Part shown: positions 15,036 to 23,818 of the stretch, in pieces | Layout: every line of letters starts with the position of its first letter | Numbering within the stretch: the first letter of the stretch is position 1 | NCBI GenBank assembly: GCA_023253295.1 | Contig: JALRGZ010000022.1 | Location: forward strand, 1 to 24,333 | DNA from: Flavobacterium sp. | GTDB lineage: Bacteria > Bacteroidota > Bacteroidia > Flavobacteriales > Flavobacteriaceae | Reading direction: 5' to 3' | Length of the DNA: 24,333 nucleotides | Notes under the pieces: generated by a model | Database searches by the model: none | The model's input: the letters and a program-made list of their open reading frames with translations, nothing else | Told to the model about the DNA's origin: nothing | Position numbers and translations under genes: made by a program

Positions 15036-17015
15036 TTATTCTTTTTTTAAACTATTAATAACCTCAGTTAATTCATCTACCAATTGTCCTGGATTTCCCG
15101 AATATCCTTCTGAAGTAAATCGAATCTGACCATTTTTGATAACTACTTTTCTTGGAATTCCGCTTGATTTAAAGATTGAAGCATACTTTGAAAATGATTC
15201 ATTATTAGTTCCTCCACTTTTTTTCACTAAATCGAAATAAGTTTCTAACTTTAATTTTTTTCCTTTCAAATAAGCCACAGCTTCTTTTTTGTAATTTTGA
15301 TTGTTTTCCTGAGTACTGATGAAATAAAATTCCACATTTTTATCCTCACCATAATTATTTACCAATTGCTGCATCGCAGGGAAAGCTTTTTTACATGGAC
15401 CACACCAAGTCGCCCAAAAATCAATGACGATGATTTTGCCATTATTTAAATCCAATTCCTTTATTTTTCCAGTAGCCGACTGTACTTTAATGGATGGTGC
15501 AGCAACTGGATCCATCAAAGTAATTACCTCCTTAGTTCTACCTTCATTTTTTAACTGCTCTAAGTAAGTTGAAAAATCACTTTCTTTCTTAGTTCCTTTC
15601 AAAAAATCCTCTTTCAATTTAGCGGTCAAACCTTCAGTTAATGTATTCGTTCTTGCAGCATTTTTTAAAACTTCAATAATTGGTTTATTCAATGCTTCTA
15701 AAGCTCTTACATGAATTTCATTAATACCAGCTTTCTCATATTGTTTTTCAAAGGGTAATAAGGCAAATGTCTCTACTACTTCTTTATACTTTTTCAACAT
15801 ATCATACATACGAATCTGAATCACTAACTCATTATTAAGCTGTGTTTTTGCATTTTCTGTTGCCTGATTTGGAGACCAATATAGTCCCTGCATATAGGAC
15901 ATGTCATTCAGTTTTTGTTGCATCAATTTAATCATTGGTACTGCTATAGTTTCAATTTCTGCAGGTTCAACTGATTTCATATACAAAGCTTTAGAAATAT
16001 TCTGATGGTACGCATCATTAAGATTTGCAAAATTCATAGTAGGAATTAATTCTAAAATATTTTTGTAATCTTTCGAATTAAAATAATTAGCAAATTGCAT
16101 TTTAACAATGTTATCATATAAATAATTTTGAGAAGAAGGCACTTCCTGAGAATATGGAAAATCTATCAGGAATTGCTTTATAACTTTATTTCTCTCAACT
16201 ACATCAGCAGTAGGCATAATTTTTTGATAAGCTTTAAAACGTGCAAAAGCTCCTTTTGGAAATTGTTTCTGAATTACAATTTCAAGAGAATCTGCTTTTG
16301 TATTATCGTTTAAATCAAATTTATAAATATTATGAACTTTAAGATAAACTTCTTCTGGCATATCTTTGATTTTTTTGGTAAAATCTGCTAAAAGACGATG
16401 TCCAATTTCATCAAATTTTTCTGGTTTTTGCACTTTTAAAACTTTAAAATAAGTTTCAAAAAACTCCGGAAATCTATCCCCATGATCATTTACTTCTTTT
16501 TTTAACCAATATTCCGTAGCATCACCACTGATAGTAAATTCTTTAAAGTAATCTCCAAACTGTCCATTAAAATCTTTGTTCCTAAAAGTTGCCCAGGCTA
16601 AATCAGCCCCCGGCATTTTTACTTTAGGTTCTTTAAAAACAACTAACATGTAACCTTTGTCTTGATTTGTATCAGTAACTAAGCCATTTTCAGTATTTCC
16701 ATAAAATTTAAAAGCGATAAAAGCACCGTTTTTAGGAACAGTATATTCTACATTCCAAACTGCTCCATTTTTCTTCATTTTAAGATCTTCAATTTCCCAT
16801 TTATAGTCATTGAATACATAAGTATATCCATTAATTACATCAATATTCGCTAAGGGTCCACCTTGGGCATCATAAGTCATATTTAAAGTCATCCCAGGTA
16901 TGGGAATATCAACCATACCTGTTAATCTTGACTTTATTTCTTGACTTCTTACGTGTAAGGTAATGGCGCAAAAAGCCAATACCAATAATTTGATATGTAT
17001 TATTTTTTTTAACAT
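15036..17015 (-). CDS. Secreted thioredoxin/TlpA-like protein with long N-terminal region
   Basis: Protein of 659 residues with an N-terminal signal peptide (about 1-24, ending RSQ). The C-terminal 150 residues are a thioredoxin/TlpA/AhpC-like domain with the active site WATWCGPCKK (Cys538, Cys541), a classic CGPC redox pair. The preceding 500 residues fall into a beta-rich segment (about 28-130, possibly Ig-like) and a long helical, tetratricopeptide-like segment (about 195-500) that I cannot assign to a named family. It is encoded 8 bases after susD and 22 bases before the S9 peptidase, so it clearly belongs to the operon. A plausible role is reducing or handling disulfides in the imported peptide before proteolysis, or redox maintenance of envelope proteins. 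That role is inferred from context. Confidence 0.88.
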   Translation of the reverse strand: MLKKIIHIKLLVLAFCAITLHVRSQEIKSRLTGMVDIPIPGMTLNMTYDAQGGPLANIDVINGYTYVFNDYKWEIEDLKMKKNGAVWNVEYTVPKNGAFIAFKFYGNTENGLVTDTNQDKGYMLVVFKEPKVKMPGADLAWATFRNKDFNGQFGDYFKEFTISGDATEYWLKKEVNDHGDRFPEFFETYFKVLKVQKPEKFDEIGHRLLADFTKKIKDMPEEVYLKVHNIYKFDLNDNTKADSLEIVIQKQFPKGAFARFKAYQKIMPTADVVERNKVIKQFLIDFPYSQEVPSSQNYLYDNIVKMQFANYFNSKDYKNILELIPTMNFANLNDAYHQNISKALYMKSVEPAEIETIAVPMIKLMQQKLNDMSYMQGLYWSPNQATENAKTQLNNELVIQIRMYDMLKKYKEVVETFALLPFEKQYEKAGINEIHVRALEALNKPIIEVLKNAARTNTLTEGLTAKLKEDFLKGTKKESDFSTYLEQLKNEGRTKEVITLMDPVAAPSIKVQSATGKIKELDLNNGKIIVIDFWATWCGPCKKAFPAMQQLVNNYGEDKNVEFYFISTQENNQNYKKEAVAYLKGKKLKLETYFDLVKKSGGTNNESFSKYASIFKSSGIPRKVVIKNGQIRFTSEGYSGNPGQLVDELTEVINSLKKE

Positions 17016-17023
17016 TGCGTTTT

Positions 17024-18382
17024 TTATTTTCCTAATTCAGGATTTAAATCAATATAATTTTGATGAATTGGAAATACATATCCTTCACTATTAGGTTCTA
17101 ATGTATACGTTACATCTTTAAAAACTCTGGTATATGTTTTTCTAAATGCAGGATCCAGATTTAATCTTCTTTGATCAAACCAACGAAACCCTCTACCTAT
17201 GAATTCTTTTTCTCTTTCAGAGATTACTAATGATAAAGCCTCTGCACTACTAACTGCACTTACTTCGTAGCTTGCTCCTGAAGCATATCTTTTTGCTCGA
17301 AGAATATTTAAATTATCAACTGCTTGTTGGACATTTCCTAATCGGGCATTACATTCTGCAACAATCAAATACATTTCAGGAACTGAAACTCCTATGTTTA
17401 TTCCGTTTGTGGGACTGTAAGTTGCAATTCCAAAACCTCTTCCTGTGTATTGAGGGAAAATAGCAACAGTACCGGGAATTGTGTAATAATTGTAACGCAA
17501 ATCATTCGATTCAAAACTATTCAATAAATCATTTGAAAGAGGTGCTCGATTATATGTCAACAATAAAGTTTTAGATAATATAACCTCAGGATTCTGAATC
17601 AAAATAGGATAGCTATAACCAGAAGCTAATGTTTTTAAATCAATCAGTCCGTTTTGCATTTGCAGCACTTTTTCGGCATTTTCAAGACTCAGATCATATT
17701 GTCCCATTAATAGATAAGTTCTTGCCAGCAATGCATAAACAGCTCTTTTTGAAGGCAAAACATTGAATGATGGTGTATCCTGAATCCCATTATTTAATGC
17801 ACTATTCAAATCAGATATAATTTGATCGTAGACCTCCCCCACAGTGTTTCTTTCCAATGAAGAAAATAATTCAGGTTTTAATAATAGTGGGACTGCTTTT
17901 TCTGAATTTGCAGATGCAGGATCAAACTGAGGTCCATAAGTATTAACTAATTGCAGATAGGCAAATGCTCTGTGAACGAAAGCTTCTGCATAGATTTCTC
18001 TTTTTTCTACTTCTGTCCCTCTTTCACTGCTCATAACACCATCTATAATTACATTACTATAGTAAACTGCTTTATAAAGACCATTCCAATCAGAATCACT
18101 TTGAGAAGGATCGTATATCTTATCCTGCCATGAATAACTGTTTGCCCAAATAGTACTTACGCCATTTTGATACGTCGTAGGGAATTCTACGTCAGCATTA
18201 GCAATAAGGTAGATACCTCCTGATGAAGTCATGTCATTATAACTGTTAGCTAATGCCCTATAATCAGAAGTGTATTTTAAAACTCTGTTATTACCAACAG
18301 GTTCTACTTCAACATAATCTCTGCAAGAACCGAATAGCAGAACTTGCACTAGTAAATATAGTGTGAATTTTAGAAATTTCAT
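17024..18382 (-). CDS. SusD/RagB-family nutrient-binding outer-membrane lipoprotein
   Basis: Surface lipoprotein that acts as the lid and substrate-capturing partner of the adjacent SusC. The signal peptide ends in LFGSC, with Cys20 the lipidated residue. The helical TPR-like scaffold is seen in NSYNDM near the start, AEAFVHRAFAYLQLVNTYGPQF (about 132-153), VYDQIISDLNSAL, and the C-terminal hallmarks ISEREKEFIGRGFRWFDQRRL and YVFPIHQNYIDLNPELG. At 452 residues it is within the family range. It begins 21 bases after the susC stop and ends 8 bases before the TlpA-like gene. The ligand is not deducible; the neighbouring peptidases point to peptides rather than glycans. Confidence 0.95.
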   Translation of the reverse strand: MKFLKFTLYLLVQVLLFGSCRDYVEVEPVGNNRVLKYTSDYRALANSYNDMTSSGGIYLIANADVEFPTTYQNGVSTIWANSYSWQDKIYDPSQSDSDWNGLYKAVYYSNVIIDGVMSSERGTEVEKREIYAEAFVHRAFAYLQLVNTYGPQFDPASANSEKAVPLLLKPELFSSLERNTVGEVYDQIISDLNSALNNGIQDTPSFNVLPSKRAVYALLARTYLLMGQYDLSLENAEKVLQMQNGLIDLKTLASGYSYPILIQNPEVILSKTLLLTYNRAPLSNDLLNSFESNDLRYNYYTIPGTVAIFPQYTGRGFGIATYSPTNGINIGVSVPEMYLIVAECNARLGNVQQAVDNLNILRAKRYASGASYEVSAVSSAEALSLVISEREKEFIGRGFRWFDQRRLNLDPAFRKTYTRVFKDVTYTLEPNSEGYVFPIHQNYIDLNPELGK

Positions 18383-18403
18383 AAAGTCTATTTTTTAAAA
18401 AAA

Positions 18404-21400
18404 TTAAAAACCTAAATTAAATTGAAAGGTATAATTACGCTGAGGTGCAAGAGTATTATAATTACTATTAGACAAATACTGTGGATCTATTCCTAAATCA
18501 TTTTTCACCCACAATAGACCTAAATTTCTTGCAGCAAAATTGAAACTCAATGATTTTATAAAAGTTCTTTCTAACAATTTATTAGATACATTATAACCTA
18601 ATGAGATTTGTTGTAAACGAATATTATCAGCTGGTAATACATTTATATCAGCCAGTTGAAAACGACTTAAGCTATTAAAGTTAATTTTAGATAAACCAGG
18701 AACATTAGTATTAACCTCATCTCCAGGCTGTCTCCATCGATTAGCTATTAATTCATCTTTTGCAACAGCACTATACTGTATACCTACATAAGATGGATAA
18801 TTTTGTAATACTGTGTTTCTAAACACATGTCCTCCATAATATGTAATTTGAAATCCAAGTTTGAAATTTTTATATGTGAAATCATTCATCACCCCCCAAA
18901 AATATGGAGCTACAGTAGTTCCCATATATTTAAGATCATCAATTGCAATAGACGAAATTCCCTGACTTGAACTTACTTTAGTTCCATCACTTTTATAAAC
19001 AGTTGATTGTCCATCTGTATCTAATCCTGCCCAATTGTAAGCATACAAATATGCAGTTGGTTTACCCACCAAAGTTGCCCCAGACAGATATTGATTAGTT
19101 GTTGTGACTTTCATACGAGAGTCAGTAACTTCATTTGTGTTGTATCCAAAGTTAAAGCTAGAATTCCATTTTAAAGCCGAATTTATAATTAACCCTGAAA
19201 GATTTAAATCAACTCCATGTCCCTTTAATGTACCTGTATTGTATCTTAATGAAGGCCATCCATAAGTTGGATTAAAAGGTAAAGTAGTTAAAATATCGTA
19301 TGATTTTTTATAATATAAATCTACACTTCCTCGTAAACGATTATTTAAAATCGAATAATCTAATCCATAGTTCAATGTTTTTGTTGTCTCCCATCTAATT
19401 TCTGGGTTTTCAGGTAATGAAATATTAGCAATTGGCAATTGTGTATAGGAATCAAATGAACCTATACTAATAATTTCACTGGTACTTCCAAATCCTCCAG
19501 GAGGAGTACCTCCACCTGTACCATAAGTACCTCTAATAGCTAAGTTATTCAACCAAGATACTTTGCTTAAGAAAGCTTCTTTATTTAAATCCCATTTTCC
19601 TCCAACAGACCAAAAAGGCATTGCTCTATTTTTTCTAGATGCCCCTAATAAATTATAATCATCAAAACGGGCGCTTCCAGATATATGATATCTGTTCATC
19701 AAATCATAAGAAGCCAAACCATAGTAAGATAAAAAACGATCTCTATACCTAGCTATGTTGTTGTCAAAACTTCCAATTAAAGTTTGCCAACCATAAACAG
19801 TCGTGTAAAGTGTTGTTGGATTTACTGTTTGTCCCGAATAAGAATCTTGGTTAAAACCATAAAATCTTTGGTTTGAGCCTTCTCGACGTTCTTCTCTAAT
19901 TTCAGTTCCAGCTAAAAAATGTATACTATTATTCTCATTGAAGTTTTTATTTATATTCATTTGAAAACGCATACTTTGAGATTCATTTGTACTCAATCCA
20001 TTTGACAAATATCCTCCTAAAGGTATTCCATAAACTAATTTACCAGCTGAGTTTATTGAAGTAGCTTCGTTAATTAAGTTCCTTGAATAATAACTTTCCA
20101 ATTCATTTAATGATCTAGTTTTATTAACTATGGAAGTATACATACCTGAAGCTTCAAAATTCAACCAATTAGTTACGTTAGCTGTCAAACTTGCATTCAA
20201 ACGAATATTTGTTCCTTTTGTATTTACATTTGAATAATTTAATTCATCTAGATAATTATATGTCCAAGGTAAATAACCTTTTGCAGTAAAACCATCAATT
20301 ACTTCAGGCCTAAATTTGATATAACGATTAATCCCGTTACCGTTTTCATCAGCTATCATATCATAGGGTCTCAAAGCTGTAGCAGAAACATTTGATAAAG
20401 CTTCATTAACAGTTGTGTTTGTTTGGAAATCTGAAGTTACATAATTTATACCGGTATCAAATTTTAAAAACCTTTTTAATTGAAATGAGTTATTTAAAGT
20501 AATATTATAAGATTTCGATTGATTAGATCGCATAGCTGCTAAATCTTTATTGTAACCTAAGGATAAAAAGTAGGTGCTTTTATCACTTCCCCCATTTACT
20601 GATAAATCATATTGGGTAGTTGCTGAATTACGCAACAAATATTTGCTAATTTGAGATAGATTATCATTTTGTGATAACGTATTCAATAATTCATCTCGTT
20701 CCGCAATAGTAATTGTTCCTCTTTTTTGTTTAAACATTATTTCCTGAGCTGCACTAGGATTTGCCGACTGCCAATTACTAATATTATCAGCTAAAAATCC
20801 TTTAGAGACTAGATCTTTTTCATAGTCTATATAGTCCCTTGTGTTCATTACTCTAAGTTTACCCAAATCCATTTTCTCCCCCATAGTTGTATTTGTACTG
20901 AAATTAATGGTAGGATCTTGATTCTTTTTCCCCTTTTTAGTAGTAATAACAATTACACCATTGGCAGCACGACTTCCCCAAATTGAAGCAGCAGCAGCAT
21001 CTTTTAAAACTGTAATACTCTCAACATCATCTGGATTCATATAACTTAAAATAGTTGATCCAGGTACACCTCTTTTACTAAAAGCAAAATCTTCAGGCTG
21101 AGGGAAACCATCAATAACTAATAATGGTTGTCCAAAACCAAAATAATTATTAACTCCTCTTACGGAAATAGCACCAGTTCTTGGATCGACTCTTACACCA
21201 GCTATTTTTCCTTCTATTCTTGACTGAATGTCTACAGTAGGTACTTCTGATAACTCTTTTGCACCAATTACTTCAAATGAACCTGTTACTCTTTCTTTAG
21301 GCAACTTTGTATAACCATTTGATGCAATCACAGAAACATCAGATAATTCCAAAACATCTTCTTCAAGAATAATATTTAAAAGCTTCTGATTTTTTACTGC

Positions 21401-21997
21401 AACGGTTCTTGATTTGTAACCCATATAATGAAATTCCAAGCTGTCATTTGCTACAACAGTAACTCTAAAATCTCCTTTTTCCCTTGTTATATCCCAGGTT
21501 TGTTTCCCTTTTATGATAACACTTACACCTATTAAAGGATTACCGTCTTTACCTTTTACAGTTCCGGTTAATTCATATTCTTTTTGCTGAATAACCTTTA
21601 CTGATTTTTCTACTTTTCTTGGCTTTATTACAATTTGTTTATCAATGACATCGTAAGTCAAGTTTGAATTAGAAAATATCGATTGAATAATTTGAATTAC
21701 TGTAGCATCTTTTTGCAATGATATATTGTTACTACCTTTAAGAATAGCATCATCGTAAAAAAAGACATAATCACTTTTCTTTTCCAGCTCAGTGAAAACT
21801 TCTCTTAACGAGTTATTTTTGAAATTTACATGTATTTTAGTTTGTCCGTTACTTATAGAAGCATGTAAACTTAATACACCTAAAAATATAAATGTGATAA
21901 TAGACCTCATGATTATGACATGTATATAATGGAGAGTTTGCTCAGAAAATAATAATATTTCTGAATTATGTTTTTTATTCATAATTTTGTTTTGCAT
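18404..21997 (-). CDS. SusC-type TonB-dependent transporter with N-terminal STN signalling domain
   Basis: Outer-membrane importer of 1,197 residues that also signals to the anti-sigma factor. After an unusually long leader (hydrophobic stretch 30-46, likely cleaved near SNGQT) comes an STN domain (about 54-125), the periplasmic domain by which FecA-like transporters contact FecR proteins. A carboxypeptidase-regulatory-like domain follows (about 142-212), then the plug (about 225-357: PLLVIDGFP, VESITVLKDAAAASIWGSRAANG, VIVITTKKGK) and the barrel, which ends in aromatic FNLGF as expected. The start at 21997 gives a leader like that of other STN-SusC proteins; Met6 or Met30 are alternatives. 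The STN domain and the upstream sigma/anti-sigma pair agree with substrate-triggered transcription. A predicted antisense RNA overlaps its start codon. Confidence 0.95.
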   Translation of the reverse strand: MQNKIMNKKHNSEILLFSEQTLHYIHVIIMRSIITFIFLGVLSLHASISNGQTKIHVNFKNNSLREVFTELEKKSDYVFFYDDAILKGSNNISLQKDATVIQIIQSIFSNSNLTYDVIDKQIVIKPRKVEKSVKVIQQKEYELTGTVKGKDGNPLIGVSVIIKGKQTWDITREKGDFRVTVVANDSLEFHYMGYKSRTVAVKNQKLLNIILEEDVLELSDVSVIASNGYTKLPKERVTGSFEVIGAKELSEVPTVDIQSRIEGKIAGVRVDPRTGAISVRGVNNYFGFGQPLLVIDGFPQPEDFAFSKRGVPGSTILSYMNPDDVESITVLKDAAAASIWGSRAANGVIVITTKKGKKNQDPTINFSTNTTMGEKMDLGKLRVMNTRDYIDYEKDLVSKGFLADNISNWQSANPSAAQEIMFKQKRGTITIAERDELLNTLSQNDNLSQISKYLLRNSATTQYDLSVNGGSDKSTYFLSLGYNKDLAAMRSNQSKSYNITLNNSFQLKRFLKFDTGINYVTSDFQTNTTVNEALSNVSATALRPYDMIADENGNGINRYIKFRPEVIDGFTAKGYLPWTYNYLDELNYSNVNTKGTNIRLNASLTANVTNWLNFEASGMYTSIVNKTRSLNELESYYSRNLINEATSINSAGKLVYGIPLGGYLSNGLSTNESQSMRFQMNINKNFNENNSIHFLAGTEIREERREGSNQRFYGFNQDSYSGQTVNPTTLYTTVYGWQTLIGSFDNNIARYRDRFLSYYGLASYDLMNRYHISGSARFDDYNLLGASRKNRAMPFWSVGGKWDLNKEAFLSKVSWLNNLAIRGTYGTGGGTPPGGFGSTSEIISIGSFDSYTQLPIANISLPENPEIRWETTKTLNYGLDYSILNNRLRGSVDLYYKKSYDILTTLPFNPTYGWPSLRYNTGTLKGHGVDLNLSGLIINSALKWNSSFNFGYNTNEVTDSRMKVTTTNQYLSGATLVGKPTAYLYAYNWAGLDTDGQSTVYKSDGTKVSSSQGISSIAIDDLKYMGTTVAPYFWGVMNDFTYKNFKLGFQITYYGGHVFRNTVLQNYPSYVGIQYSAVAKDELIANRWRQPGDEVNTNVPGLSKINFNSLSRFQLADINVLPADNIRLQQISLGYNVSNKLLERTFIKSLSFNFAARNLGLLWVKNDLGIDPQYLSNSNYNTLAPQRNYTFQFNLGF
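21958..21989 (+). promoter_or_regulatory. Plus-strand promoter-like sequence for an antisense RNA
   Basis: The box TAATTTTG (21982-21989) is an exact match to the Bacteroidota -7 consensus TAnnTTTG. TTTC at 21958-21961 matches three of four bases of the -33 TTTG element, with a 20-base spacer. It points right, against every gene in the window, and lies inside the first codons of the susC gene. Transcription would start near 21996. Confidence 0.45.
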
Positions 21998-22074
21998 TTT
22001 AAAGCGTAATTGCTTAAAAACAATTACAATTTCTACTTGACCAAAGGATGTTCCCGCATCTTTTGGTTTTTTTT
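21996..22074 (+). ncRNA. Predicted cis-antisense small RNA over the susC start (DonS-like)
   Basis: A promoter-like sequence and a terminator-like hairpin on the plus strand bracket about 80 bases. This stretch is antisense to the start codon and leader of the ECF-sigma-controlled susC gene. In Bacteroides, DonS-type RNAs occupy this same place, opposite the susC leader of sigma/anti-sigma loci, and repress the locus. The genomic position, direction and approximate size match that class. Nothing here proves expression. The 5' end is approximate, taken as a few bases after the -7 box. Confidence 0.45.
22040..22074 (+). terminator. Plus-strand intrinsic terminator between anti-sigma and susC genes
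   Basis: ACCAAAGGATG (22040-22050) pairs with CATCTTTTGGT (22057-22067) through 11 base pairs including one G-T wobble on the plus strand, with the loop TTCCCG. It runs directly into eight T residues (22067-22074). On the minus strand the wobble becomes an A-C mismatch and no T run follows. It is therefore a better terminator for rightward transcription, although no rightward gene exists here. Confidence 0.65.
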
Positions 22075-22154
22075 GTACTCGTAATTAATGGTTATTTGTT
22101 AGTTTTTATTTCGTTTTCATCATAGGCTTTTTCATGATTTAGTTAGAACTAGTT

Positions 22155-23198
22155 TTACTTTATTATTATAGTTTTATGATCATTAGTTAATTCAAAATTT
22201 TTATCTGTAATACTACCCAGCGTTTGAGCTACATTGTTCAAATCTTCATTTAAAGAAAAAGATCCTGAATAAGTTGCATTCAAATCCAAATCTTTATCTT
22301 TTATAAATTTCACTTTATAATAGCGGGATAATCTATTCAAAATGGAGTTTAAAGATTCACTATTAAAAATGAAATAGCCATTACGCCATGAAAATATAGG
22401 TTCTAAATCCCCTTTTTCAACTTTCATAGTCTCTTTTGATTCAGATAAAGTTGCTATCATACCTGGTAAAAGGTTTTTCTCAATTTTATCTTTAAAAAAA
22501 CCTTTAGGAGTATAAGTCATACGCACTTTGCCCTGCATTAATGCTGTTTGTACATATTCATCTTCAGGATAACAACTTACGTCAAAAATTGTCCCTAAAA
22601 CTTGCACTTTACTATTACGCGTTTTTACAAAAAAAGGTTTCGTCTTATCATGACTTACTTCAAAAATAGCTTCACCTATTAAATAAACTTCCCTGATATC
22701 TCCTTTAAAAACTGAAGGATATATCAACGTAGACCCTGAATTTAACCAAATATTTGTTCCATCGGTTAATTGCAAGTGAGTCTTCTTACCATATGGAACA
22801 ATTAAAGTATTATAAGTTACCGCACTAGTCGTTCTTTTTATCTCTTCATCTCCAATTTTGATTTTATCTCCTTTTTTAGAATAAATAATAAGCGTACTGT
22901 CTTCTACAGCAACTGTATTTTTATCTTCTAAAATCAAAGATATTTTTTCAATATTATCAGTAGAAGCTATTTTTTGTAAACTCACAAAATCATCTAACTC
23001 AGTATCTTTATTCCCTTCAAATTGGTTATAGGTCAAATAACCAAAAAACATTACACAACTAGCAGCAGCAAAATAAATTATTCTCTTTCTTTTTTGTCTG
23101 CGAGCTTCGACTTGCTGTAATTCATGTAAATGATTAAATATCCGGTCTTTTAATTCCGACCGTTTTCGTGAAGAAGTATTTTTAAAATTGATATACAA
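22155..23198 (-). CDS. FecR-family anti-sigma factor
   Basis: Inner-membrane protein of 347 residues relaying the transporter signal to the sigma factor. A single membrane helix lies at about 40-56 (IIYFAAASCVMFFGYL). The periplasmic part has a FecR domain at about 128-235 (VPYGKKTHLQLTDGTNIWLNSGSTLIYP, then GEAIFEVSHDKTKPFFV, VLGTIFDV and ALMQGKVRMTY). A C-terminal DUF4974-type/STN-like domain follows at about 270-347. The cytoplasmic N-terminus of about 39 residues is short and basic compared with the roughly 80-90 residues usual for these proteins. The gene overlaps the sigma gene by 49 bases, indicating coupled translation, and precedes susC by 157 bases containing the antisense hairpin. 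Confidence 0.93.
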   Translation of the reverse strand: MYINFKNTSSRKRSELKDRIFNHLHELQQVEARRQKRKRIIYFAAASCVMFFGYLTYNQFEGNKDTELDDFVSLQKIASTDNIEKISLILEDKNTVAVEDSTLIIYSKKGDKIKIGDEEIKRTTSAVTYNTLIVPYGKKTHLQLTDGTNIWLNSGSTLIYPSVFKGDIREVYLIGEAIFEVSHDKTKPFFVKTRNSKVQVLGTIFDVSCYPEDEYVQTALMQGKVRMTYTPKGFFKDKIEKNLLPGMIATLSESKETMKVEKGDLEPIFSWRNGYFIFNSESLNSILNRLSRYYKVKFIKDKDLDLNATYSGSFSLNEDLNNVAQTLGSITDKNFELTNDHKTIIIK

Positions 23199-23818
23199 AA
23201 TGTTATTTTTTTATTGTCTTTATATCTTAATAAGACTAAAAGATCAAAAACATAGACAAAAAAATAACCTTTTTTTTTAAATTTATTTCTCAATTCTTTT
23301 AAAGCTCTGTAAACCAGCGTTCTGCAAGACTCCAGGGAAATATTCATTTGCAATGCAATTTCTTCATAAGTGCATTCTTCATTGAATCTTAGAAACAATG
23401 CCTTACGTTGTTTTTTGGGTAATTCTTCTAATGCAAAAGCTAACTTAATGTTAAGTTCTGTTTGACTTTCATTTTCAATTAAAAGTTCTTCTGCCGAAGA
23501 TTCATTTACATCATACCATTGGGATTGCTCAATGGATATAAGCTTATTTGAAGCTTTTAATTTTTTAAAAATATTTCTTTGAAGAGATTTAAACAAGTAA
23601 GGTTTTATATTTACATTATCAGCCAAATTATCCTTATATTTATAAATATCTAAAAAGGTATCATGTATGGCATCTTGGATTAAATCTTCATCCGAACTAT
23701 ATTGATGCGCAAATGAAAAAAGGAGAGCAGAATAACTATCATACAAATGCTCGAATGCTGAAATATCACCATTCTTTACACGTTTCCATATAAAAATATC
23801 CCCATTTGAAGTATCCAT
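23150..23818 (-). CDS. ECF-type RNA polymerase sigma factor (FecI-like)
   Basis: Sigma-70 family extracytoplasmic-function factor of 222 residues expected to direct transcription of the linked susCD-peptidase genes. Region 2 spans about 20-95 (AFEHLYDSYSALLFSFAHQY, LIQDAIHDTFLDIYKYKD, the core-binding and -10 recognition helices). Region 4 spans about 124-176 (ALEELPKKQRKALFLRF, then TYEEIALQMNISLESCRTLVYRALKELR), the -35-binding helix-turn-helix. About 40 further residues after region 4 form a lysine-rich then hydrophobic tail (FFVYVFDLLVLL, FCISILKILL), unusual for a cytosolic factor although hydrophobic tails do occur among Bacteroidota ECF proteins. It is the first gene of the locus, overlapping the anti-sigma gene by 49 bases. 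Confidence 0.93.
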   Translation of the reverse strand: MDTSNGDIFIWKRVKNGDISAFEHLYDSYSALLFSFAHQYSSDEDLIQDAIHDTFLDIYKYKDNLADNVNIKPYLFKSLQRNIFKKLKASNKLISIEQSQWYDVNESSAEELLIENESQTELNIKLAFALEELPKKQRKALFLRFNEECTYEEIALQMNISLESCRTLVYRALKELRNKFKKKGYFFVYVFDLLVLLRYKDNKKITFCISILKILLHENGRN

